A program made the position numbers and the translations under genes. DNA of 64,000 bases from Lachnospiraceae bacterium. GTDB lineage: Bacteria > Bacillota > Clostridia > Lachnospirales > Lachnospiraceae. The first letter of the stretch is position 1; the number at the start of each line of letters is the position of its first letter. The notes beneath the pieces were generated by a model. The model worked only from the letters and a program-made list of their open reading frames with translations. It was not told the origin of the DNA and did not search any database. Location of the stretch: NCBI GenBank assembly GCA_017550165.1, contig JAFZQH010000025.1, forward strand, positions 19,352 to 83,351, given 5' to 3'. Below, piece after piece: positions 27,925-35,606 of this stretch.

Positions 27925-30468
27925 CTATTCTTTATCAACAATCTTCTCTTTCTTTACATACACAGAAGTGATAATCTGGGTAATACCGAACAGGAACAAT
28001 GCCATGGCGATAAGTATCCTTATTATATCGGTGTCACCTGTTCTCGGCATATCATTGCCGTTATACTTCTTCGGAACCTTGGCATTGCTTGTCTTGCCTG
28101 AAGTTGCTGATGCATTGGTTTTATATATTATACCAAATTCCGAAAAATGAGATGTAGTAAATCGTATGCACTGTACTTTCTTTCCCTGAGCATTCTTTCC
28201 TTCAACCAGGGTGGATTTCAGTTCCTCCAGGGAATTGGATTTTGAGACCGTCACTACTCTGATGGATCCTTTTGACGTATCCATGGTCGAGGGCAGTGGA
28301 AGGATTATGGTACAGTTTGTGAAATCCGTTGCGTCGTCACCGGAGGCTTTTTTCAGGGTGATATCGTACCAGTCCATCTTCTCTCCGGTTTCCAGCTTAA
28401 CCAGCTTCTTTAATTCTTCACTGGTTGTCCTTCCGTCACTGTCCTTATCCCTGATGTATAGGAAGAGGTCTTCCTTCATATCCTTAACTCCGGCCTGGAT
28501 ACACTCGGTATTGGTCTGGCCCTTGCGCATATCGGTAATGGTGAGGGTATAACCGCTTCCGTCTTTCGCCGTGTATACAACTCCGAAATCGGAAAAATGA
28601 GAGGTGTTGAATTTAACACATTTCTTTCCGTTTACTTCAACTACACTTGCTTTCAAGGTTTCCAGCTCTCCGCCGGATGATTTGAGGGTCTTGATCTCTA
28701 CAGTTCCGTTAGTAGTATCCCAATCTGTGGGAAGGGGTATTGTAACTGTACATGTTCCGAAATCCGTTACTGCATTACCGTCTTCATCCTCAAGAGAGAG
28801 GTCATAATATACTGCTTTTGAGCCGGAACCAATGGAAATCTTGCTCTTTACATCGCCGCCTGAGGAATCCTTTATAACAAAGAAAACGTATCCCTTGTGT
28901 TCCTTAGTAAAAGTTGCGGATATGCAGTCTCCGCCCGTTGTACTGCTTCGCTCATCTAATATGAGTGCTGTCTTAGTTGTAGTTTCACTGCTGCTTGAGC
29001 TACTGCTGCTTGAACTACTGCTGGAGCTGGAGCTGCTTGAACTGCTGGAGCTGCTACTGGAGCTGCTGCTTGAGGAGCTGCTGCTTGAACTACTGCTGGA
29101 GCTGGAGCTGCTTGAGCTGCTGGAGCTACCGGAACTGCTGCTGGATTCGCTGCTTGAGCTACTGCTGGGGTCTTCTCCACCGCCGCCTGAACTGCTGGGA
29201 GAGTATACCAGGCCAAACTCCGTGCCCAGATCAGTAAATTGAGTAGCCGTAAAACTGATGCATTCTACTCCTCCTACATCGGCGTAAGTATTTGCATCCG
29301 CATAGCCCTCCAATAACAGAAGGACTTTTTGTCCGCTGCCGTTGTCGCCGACAGATACTGCATTAATGGTTCCCTTTGTCCTGTCCATGGTAGAAGGAAT
29401 GGGGAGGGTGATAGTACACTTGCCGAAGTTGTCCGGTATTTCCTCGTTCCTGTTTTGAAGAGAAATATCGTACCACTGCAAGACTCCCCCATCTTTCAGG
29501 GAAACCAGATTCTTTAACTTTTCAGTTGAAATCTTATCGCTGCTGTCCTTATCTCTTACCATAAAGTAGAGGTTTTCACTCAGCGTTTCAACGGAGGCTG
29601 TGATCCCGGCGGTGTCGGCATATATGGGAAACTGCTTGGCTTCCCCTGCGTCCACCATTACCTCGTCTGCTCCTCGCCTGTCCACAACGGTAACCGCATC
29701 TGCCGCCGGTGATGAACCGCCCCCTAAGGAGTGAAACTCGATCAGGGTGTTACCTCGTACATAACTATGGTTTCCTGAATTTCTGTATAATCTGAGGCAT
29801 TCCTGGCCGGTAGACGAATCAGTTCGAACCCAGCCGTAAAGGATCCTTTGATTAAGGGTCTCCACAAATGATTCTGCGGCTGTTCCGGAGTATCCGTATA
29901 CATCACTTATCCTGAAATTTTCCGGATTGCCGTAGATCCTGAACTGATCTATCTCTCCCTCATCTGTCTTGCCTATTTCATCAATGCTCTGGGGGAAGCG
30001 GATCACATTGGCAACGCAATCGTAGAAAGCAGAAGCCGCTAATTCCTCTACGCCTTCTTCGAATTCAATCTCTTTTGTTCTGAGTCCGGAAGCCGCAAAC
30101 TCCTCGACTTTTTTTACCGATCCCGGAATGGTGACTTTATCCAGAGTTATGCCTTTGCTAAGACAAAACTGAAACACGGATTTCCCCAGCGATGTAACTC
30201 CGTCTTCTATAATAACCTTCTTTACCCCGCTGATATATGCATTTTCGGACCAGGGTGTAGGATTGGACCCATAGTCGTTGATCTCCCCGTCTCCACTGTC
30301 CTTGCTTATGGTCAGCGTGTCATCATCTATGCTCCAGCTGATCTCACCGTCTATGCCGCCGGCAGTATTTGCAGCCTTCGTTAATTGAGGCAAAAACAGT
30401 ATCAGCAATGCCAGAAGGATTGTTGATATACCGTATACTCTTTTTAGTCTTCTTTTTTTCTTACTCAC
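27925..30468 (-). CDS. Sortase-anchored surface protein with Ser tract and triplicated domain
   Basis: This 847-residue secreted protein has a signal peptide (cleavage near TKA, residue 32). A BspA/LRR_5-like region at about residues 60-200 includes VKKVIIEDGVTSLGKSVFQF. Three copies of a roughly 130-residue beta domain follow, at about 270-430, 500-635 and 640-790; each ends with an F-x-T-(S/T)-x-F-(S/T)-(D/E)-(F/L)-G-(I/V)-(V/I)-Y type strand. A nearly pure Ser linker (about 433-495) separates copies 1 and 2. The C-terminus has NDMPRTGDT, a membrane helix and a Lys-rich tail, a cell-wall sorting signal of LPXTG type (MPRTG). A class B sortase lies upstream in the same run. It has its own promoter at 30488-30517. 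Confidence 0.8.
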   Translation of the reverse strand: MSKKKRRLKRVYGISTILLALLILFLPQLTKAANTAGGIDGEISWSIDDDTLTISKDSGDGEINDYGSNPTPWSENAYISGVKKVIIEDGVTSLGKSVFQFCLSKGITLDKVTIPGSVKKVEEFAASGLRTKEIEFEEGVEELAASAFYDCVANVIRFPQSIDEIGKTDEGEIDQFRIYGNPENFRISDVYGYSGTAAESFVETLNQRILYGWVRTDSSTGQECLRLYRNSGNHSYVRGNTLIEFHSLGGGSSPAADAVTVVDRRGADEVMVDAGEAKQFPIYADTAGITASVETLSENLYFMVRDKDSSDKISTEKLKNLVSLKDGGVLQWYDISLQNRNEEIPDNFGKCTITLPIPSTMDRTKGTINAVSVGDNGSGQKVLLLLEGYADANTYADVGGVECISFTATQFTDLGTEFGLVYSPSSSGGGGEDPSSSSSSESSSSSGSSSSSSSSSSSSSSSSSSSSSSSSSSSSSSSSSSSSSSSSSSSSSSSETTTKTALILDERSSTTGGDCISATFTKEHKGYVFFVIKDSSGGDVKSKISIGSGSKAVYYDLSLEDEDGNAVTDFGTCTVTIPLPTDWDTTNGTVEIKTLKSSGGELETLKASVVEVNGKKCVKFNTSHFSDFGVVYTAKDGSGYTLTITDMRKGQTNTECIQAGVKDMKEDLFLYIRDKDSDGRTTSEELKKLVKLETGEKMDWYDITLKKASGDDATDFTNCTIILPLPSTMDTSKGSIRVVTVSKSNSLEELKSTLVEGKNAQGKKVQCIRFTTSHFSEFGIIYKTNASATSGKTSNAKVPKKYNGNDMPRTGDTDIIRILIAMALFLFGITQIITSVYVKKEKIVDKE

Positions 30469-30487
30469 TATGCTCTTCTCCCCGCTG

Positions 30488-30517
30488 ATTATACTATTTT
30501 CTCCATCTTTTTGTAAA
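30488..30517 (-). promoter_or_regulatory. Internal promoter of the MPRTG-protein gene
   Basis: On the minus strand TTTACA (30512-30517) and TATAAT (30488-30493) are 18 bp apart. The spacer closely matches that of the sortase promoter at 35466-35495 (shared TTTACAAA, AGAT and AAATAGTATAAT), so both may respond to the same signal. Confidence 0.65.
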
Positions 30518-30526
30518 CAAGCCCGC

Positions 30527-33500
30527 TCATTTTACCTTGGCTGTTTTCTTGACCTTTATCTTACACTTGGCTTTCTTTCCGTCAGCCCCGGTGGCAGTAA
30601 TGGTTGCAGTTCCTTTGCCTACTCCTCTTACCGTAGCCTTGTTACCCTTTGCCGTAACTTTGGCTACGTTTTCATTGCTGCTCTTCCAGGAAACAGTCTT
30701 ATATGAAGCCTTGGCCGGATTAACCGTTGCCTTAAGGCTTACCGTCTTTTTATTCTTCTTTGACAGATCCAGGGTTACACTGGTCTTGTTTAATCTGACA
30801 CTCTTAACGGCTACGTAATTTTTTACCTTTACGGTGCATGAGGCTGTTTTTCCGTTAGCGGTGGTTGCTGTGATCTTTGCCTTTCCGTTCTTCTTTCCGT
30901 ATACAATACCCGTATCCGTTACCGTAGCGATCTTCGTATTGCTGCTGGACCAGGTAACTGTTTTGTTTGTCGCATTTACCGGGTTGAAAATGGGCGTACC
31001 AAGCACGGCATAAGTTTTCTTTGCCATGTTAAGGGTTATGGTCGTCTTGCTAAGGCGAATGCTTTTAACAGGGATCTCCTGCGGATTCGCGGGATCGTCC
31101 GGATCTTCCCCTGTCCCGGCTTTTTTAACGGTGAAATTCGCTATGGCTTCTCCACCCTGATAATTGTCTGTTTCAGCTATGATCGCCTTAACCGTATAAT
31201 ATCCGGCCTTGTAGGGAACATCCGGGATGTATTCGTCGGAGCCTCTCACCGCATATACATAGGTTACTTCTCCGTTCCCTGTATTACCGGATACACTTGG
31301 TGCATTGGGAGTCTCTCCGCTTATCCATCCGGTAATGCTTACTGACGGATCAATGGGGGCTTTGTTGACCGTAACCGATGCAATGCCTTCACAGGGAATA
31401 TATTTCGCATTTGTCGGCGAGAATGTCCATACCGCACTGAGAGTACCGGCTTCAGGAGCGATCCACGGTGTCTTCCAGGATAGAGTTCCCGGTACAACTG
31501 TCTTTTGCTCATCGTCCGTAACAAATACCGCCTTGTTGAATCTCAGTTCCGAGAGTTTCTGTCCATAGGTCAGGGTCTTGTTCTGCAGCGTAATCTCCGA
31601 ACCCTCTTTGAGGACCGTAGGGGTCTGCTTGATAGCCGATATATTGATGCAAAACTCCACATCATTGTAATTCTTCATCCGGGCAGTAACCCTAACTGAG
31701 CCCTCTTCCGGTTCTGACACGCCGGCTAACGCATAGGCCAGTGCATTTCCGTTTGAAATAGACGGTGCCTCACTAAATGTAAGGTTACCGGTTACATCTG
31801 GTCCCATCCAGATAACAGTCCCGCGATCAGAGGGAAGCCCCTTTAACGATATACTGTCACGATTTTCCCTTGAACAGATATAGTTCATATTCACAATGAT
31901 GGGCGTACCCGGCACATTTGCTTTTACAATGCTGGCAGTGGTGCTCTCCTGATTGCCGGATTCGGATAGCGCATAGTTTTCCGAGTCCTCTCCCACCAGT
32001 TTCAGATTGCTTAAAGTTACTTTTTTATCTGTGCCCACCTCTGCATCCGCAAAAGATCCGTTAACAGAAACGCTTAATCGGTCATTCGTCAGCTTTCCTT
32101 TGATCCTGACTCCCGATAAGTCCAAAGTAACCGTTTTTTTACCGTCATAATTCTTGTATTTGGCTGTTATGCCGGATACAGTCACCGTCCTTAAAAGGAT
32201 GTCTGCCTTTGATTCGGCCTGCTGGGCTCCGGCGGTCAATTCATAATTGTCTTTTGAGGAACCTGTAAGGGCATATTCCGTAAGGATAACCTTTTTGTCA
32301 GTTCCCACCTTTGCCGATTCAAATGTTCCTTTTGCAGTAACAGATAAATTGTCTGCAGGAAGCTTTCCGTCCAGGTTCATTTCGGTGTAATCCAACTGGG
32401 CTTCCCTTTTGCCGTCATATATCTTATCCTTAGCTTTGATGTTAGAGGCTACGATCCCTCTTTTTTCTATCTGAATGTTTCTACTGGATATCACGTCCTT
32501 ATAGTTGTCTGCCGTGATCTTAAAATATATGGTCTTTTCTACGGCACCGGTTTTGGCAGGGGGCGCGTCCAAGGTGCATTCATCTGCCTTTTCTCCGTAT
32601 TTTACGGTATATCCGGATGCGGGTGTTCTGACAATGACATTGATGGTGTGCTCTTGCCCGTCATATACATCGGCGTACCCGCTGGCAGAATATGAGATGT
32701 TGGCCCCTTCTATGGTAACGTCAATGCTCTCAGGCAACAGATCGTAATAATCATCGTTCCCTATTACTCTGTAATAAACGGTATAAGTGCCGGCGTTTGT
32801 TGCCGTTGGAACTGTTTCTTCATAGACTGAGTCCTGGGGTTCGGCCTGGCCTTTTTCCACAACTGTATAGCAGAGGGTTCCGCCATGTACCGTACCTTCA
32901 TTAATGAGTTCCTGTGCCTGTCCGTTATAAATGAGGCCTTGCTTCCCAGTGGGTGGTGACAAAAGCGGGTCTATCTTATGAGGATCCGTTATTGCAAATC
33001 GCATTTGCCGGGTCCCGGAAAACTTTCCTTTTCCCGTTGCTTTCACTGTCGCATTGGAGCCGATCTCTGTGTTGTTAGTATATGAAATCGTATAATTACG
33101 GCCTTTGAGTATGCTTACTCCGTTCATGGATACAATAGGTTCCGGCTTTATCTCTTCTCCATTTTTATACTCATAGTATCTCGTCGGGATCTTTATGACG
33201 CCGTCAGAGATATCCAGTAATTCGGTTGTCCCGTTATGTATCTGGAGGTGATACTCCGTGCCCTTTATGGTTATCTTATAGTTATACCGCCCTCTACCGG
33301 GAATGGCATCGTCAATCTGAGAGATTGCCGTGCTGTTCCTGGGGGTTAAGGTAATAACCTTTTCTCCGAACCTGAAGGATTTGGTCTTAACGAGATTAAC
33401 ATATTCATCCATATCCCCCGACTCGTAATAGAACCCGCCTTTGCAATAGTAGGTCTTTTCAAAACTGTCGGCAAAATTCGATGTATCTATATCGTAGAGC

Positions 33501-34579
33501 CACCGTCCGTTATCTCCATTTGTATTTCCCTTAAAATGTTTCTTTTCAAAATCTGATCTGGGCGCACCGAAATAATTATAGTAATACCCGTCGGTCCCCA
33601 GGTCATCCCAGGTAACATCCATATACATAAATGTTTTCCCGCTATCATCAGAAACGGCATTCCATCTGTGAAAACCGCCGTTGGCCACCCCATCACTCCC
33701 GGATTTGCCTACAATCACATAATTAGGGATGCTCATATAGTTCATAACCAAAGAAAAGGTGTCTGCATAACCTTCACAGACCACTTTCCTGTGAGTATCA
33801 AAAACTCCAAGGGGACTATGGGCCCATTTTTCATCAACCGGCGTTTTCCCGTCACTTTTATAAGCATAGTCTACATCCGTGACTAGGAGATTGTGAACGA
33901 TTGCTATCTTATCAAGGGTATCGGCGCCGTCTGCCGCCATAGATGCATATTCTTTGATCCCATTGTTTATGAGTTCATTATCCGTTGCCCTGACCGATGC
34001 GGTCCTGAATTCATTATATGAATACAAATACAAGTACTGATCGGAGTAGTTATACCCATTATATAACCAATAATACGCCGGATGGTCGTAATCATAACAC
34101 TTGTAAACAGCTTCTATTTCACTACTGTCAAACGCATGTCCAAGACTTGTTATGTCAACCTGATCGAAAAGGAAAGATTCTCCGGCGGCCTGATAATCGG
34201 AGGTGCTTTCCATAAATGAGAGTGCCTTTTCATCTATGGCTCTATATAGTTTTTTCTGGTCCTCGCTAAGAGTATTGTATCCTACCGTTGAGGCCCCTTT
34301 AACAAATACTGAATCTTCGTCGTTCCAGCCGTAATCCTGATTTTTTCTCCCCCTCGGTATTGGCGCAGGAACTTCAATGTTTTCTTTATAATACTCAATC
34401 TTATAAGATGCGTCCCCGCCTACCGGCTTCGGCGCTTCTTCTTCAAAGACAATTCCCGTCGCTTCTTCGGCCCACACATTGGCTGTATTAAAGGGTACAA
34501 AAAGAGAGAAGACTACTGACAGGCCCATCAGCATTCCTCTACTAAGAACTGTCTTACAAGTACTACCCTTCATACACAT
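30527..34579 (-). CDS. Transglutaminase-like surface protein with YDG and Big_2 domains
   Basis: This 1350-residue secreted protein starts MCMKGSTCKT; the third-residue Met is an alternative start. A hydrophobic signal ends near VWA (about residue 37). A transglutaminase-core domain has its triad in place: Cys in KVVCEGYADTF (about 265), His in GGFHRWNAV (about 305) and Asp in YMDVTWDD (about 323). Such domains act as cross-linkers or Cys peptidases on surface proteins. Then come MBG/YDG repeats (IYDGKREAQLDY, NYDGKKTVTLDL; about 716-890) and two Big_2 Ig-like domains (about 1170-1346), ending in a basic KKTAKVK. There is no sorting signal. It lies 32 bp downstream of the sortase gene. Confidence 0.8.
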   Translation of the reverse strand: MCMKGSTCKTVLSRGMLMGLSVVFSLFVPFNTANVWAEEATGIVFEEEAPKPVGGDASYKIEYYKENIEVPAPIPRGRKNQDYGWNDEDSVFVKGASTVGYNTLSEDQKKLYRAIDEKALSFMESTSDYQAAGESFLFDQVDITSLGHAFDSSEIEAVYKCYDYDHPAYYWLYNGYNYSDQYLYLYSYNEFRTASVRATDNELINNGIKEYASMAADGADTLDKIAIVHNLLVTDVDYAYKSDGKTPVDEKWAHSPLGVFDTHRKVVCEGYADTFSLVMNYMSIPNYVIVGKSGSDGVANGGFHRWNAVSDDSGKTFMYMDVTWDDLGTDGYYYNYFGAPRSDFEKKHFKGNTNGDNGRWLYDIDTSNFADSFEKTYYCKGGFYYESGDMDEYVNLVKTKSFRFGEKVITLTPRNSTAISQIDDAIPGRGRYNYKITIKGTEYHLQIHNGTTELLDISDGVIKIPTRYYEYKNGEEIKPEPIVSMNGVSILKGRNYTISYTNNTEIGSNATVKATGKGKFSGTRQMRFAITDPHKIDPLLSPPTGKQGLIYNGQAQELINEGTVHGGTLCYTVVEKGQAEPQDSVYEETVPTATNAGTYTVYYRVIGNDDYYDLLPESIDVTIEGANISYSASGYADVYDGQEHTINVIVRTPASGYTVKYGEKADECTLDAPPAKTGAVEKTIYFKITADNYKDVISSRNIQIEKRGIVASNIKAKDKIYDGKREAQLDYTEMNLDGKLPADNLSVTAKGTFESAKVGTDKKVILTEYALTGSSKDNYELTAGAQQAESKADILLRTVTVSGITAKYKNYDGKKTVTLDLSGVRIKGKLTNDRLSVSVNGSFADAEVGTDKKVTLSNLKLVGEDSENYALSESGNQESTTASIVKANVPGTPIIVNMNYICSRENRDSISLKGLPSDRGTVIWMGPDVTGNLTFSEAPSISNGNALAYALAGVSEPEEGSVRVTARMKNYNDVEFCINISAIKQTPTVLKEGSEITLQNKTLTYGQKLSELRFNKAVFVTDDEQKTVVPGTLSWKTPWIAPEAGTLSAVWTFSPTNAKYIPCEGIASVTVNKAPIDPSVSITGWISGETPNAPSVSGNTGNGEVTYVYAVRGSDEYIPDVPYKAGYYTVKAIIAETDNYQGGEAIANFTVKKAGTGEDPDDPANPQEIPVKSIRLSKTTITLNMAKKTYAVLGTPIFNPVNATNKTVTWSSSNTKIATVTDTGIVYGKKNGKAKITATTANGKTASCTVKVKNYVAVKSVRLNKTSVTLDLSKKNKKTVSLKATVNPAKASYKTVSWKSSNENVAKVTAKGNKATVRGVGKGTATITATGADGKKAKCKIKVKKTAKVK

Positions 34580-34611
34580 CCGTCTTTCTGTTGATCACTT
34601 TTCATCTATTC

Positions 34612-35382
34612 CTACTTACGTTTCGCAACTACAACCAGCCTTCCGTTCTCGCCGGTATTCTCGCAGGTAGACAGCGTGAGCAGCTTGTCACCGTAGTATG
34701 CCGTGACTCCCGTGTCATACAGGGACTTCTCCTTGACCCCCTGAATATAATCGTTAAACTCGGCCTTGCTGTCTATGGAAATGTAGTTGTAATATTGAAA
34801 TTCTTCCGTGTTCTTCTCACCCAGGGTCGAATGGAAGACTCCCACTATCTCATAGGTTCGTTCCTCATATAGGGTGCTGAAAATAATGGTCTTATGGGTA
34901 AGGTAAAATGCCTTTCTCGTGTAATCATGAAGCGCACCGAACATGGTCCCGGACTTCATGTTGTGACCGTGGATCAGATTATTCAGGTCGTTTCCCTTCT
35001 TGGTACACCTCTTGTCCAGCACCAGAAGTCCGTTCTTGTCAGAGTTCCCCTCAAAATCATGGGATAGATAATAATCATTATCTCCCGTCTTGTACATAAC
35101 GGGATAGTCTATAACCGTATCGGGAATGGTAAGCCAGCCCACAAGATCCGGGTTCTGTGCCGCCAGCTTCTGAAACCGCGGCAGGACGGCATCCGGGTCA
35201 TCGCTTTTTGCCGCCTGCTGCCCTTTTTTGGTATCCTTTCTGGCAGCTGCCTGAACTTCCGCCATGTTGTTGCGGGATTGGTATTCCTTGATAAAATATG
35301 CGGAAATGACCACGCCCAACAATCCCAATGTCAGATACAGCGGGATCAGTATTAATTTCCTTTTGCTTTTCCCCTTCGCCAT
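34612..35382 (-). CDS. srtB: Class B sortase
   Basis: This 256-residue membrane-anchored Cys transpeptidase has an N-terminal helix (about residues 8-28). It carries the class B core WLTIPDTVIDYPVM, DNDYYLSHDFEG and IHGHNMKSGTMFGAL with the catalytic His (about 139), the active-site Cys in TLSTCENTG (about 238), and the essential Arg in NGRLVVVAKR (about 247). The start is ATG 35382, with GAGGGAG 11 bp upstream. It is first of a minus-strand run srtB, transglutaminase protein, MPRTG protein and repeat-tail membrane protein, so these are candidate partners. Class B enzymes elsewhere use NPQTN-like or NPKTG-like signals, which makes the MPRTG substrate noteworthy. Confidence 0.92.
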   Translation of the reverse strand: MAKGKSKRKLILIPLYLTLGLLGVVISAYFIKEYQSRNNMAEVQAAARKDTKKGQQAAKSDDPDAVLPRFQKLAAQNPDLVGWLTIPDTVIDYPVMYKTGDNDYYLSHDFEGNSDKNGLLVLDKRCTKKGNDLNNLIHGHNMKSGTMFGALHDYTRKAFYLTHKTIIFSTLYEERTYEIVGVFHSTLGEKNTEEFQYYNYISIDSKAEFNDYIQGVKEKSLYDTGVTAYYGDKLLTLSTCENTGENGRLVVVAKRK

Positions 35383-35465
35383 GTCCCTTCGGGCTCCCTC
35401 GCGCCAGATATTAATTCTTCATTTAATAATATTGAATGCACAACAACTTGTATACACTCTTCTTA

Positions 35466-35495
35466 ATTATACTATTTCTTGTATCTCTTTGTAAA
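35466..35495 (-). promoter_or_regulatory. Promoter of the sortase operon
   Basis: On the minus strand TTTACA (35490-35495) and TATAAT (35466-35471) are 18 bp apart. It faces away from the promoter at 35515-35543 with only 19 bp between their -35 boxes. Confidence 0.7.
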
Positions 35496-35514
35496 CATAA
35501 TAATTCCCTAATAA

Positions 35515-35552
35515 TTGACTATTCTCGGCTATTACGGTATGATATATATCAT
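35515..35552 (+). promoter_or_regulatory. Promoter with a palindromic operator for the surface-protein/TetR operon
   Basis: TTGACT (35515-35520) and TATGAT (35538-35543) are 17 bp apart. A perfect 14-bp palindrome, ATGATATATATCAT (35539-35552), covers the -10 box and the expected transcript start. This is a standard position for repression. A TetR gene is the second gene of the transcript, so it is the natural candidate ligand (inferred). Confidence 0.65.
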
Positions 35553-35606
35553 GATAGCTAATGTATCATCAGTTGGATAAGTATTATTTATAATTGGAGG
35601 GGACAT

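Noticed and set aside
28832..29242. Plus-strand Leu-rich frame of 136 codons opposite the Ser tract
   Set aside because: It is the complement of the Ser-codon repeats, read as Leu/Glu. It has no start context.
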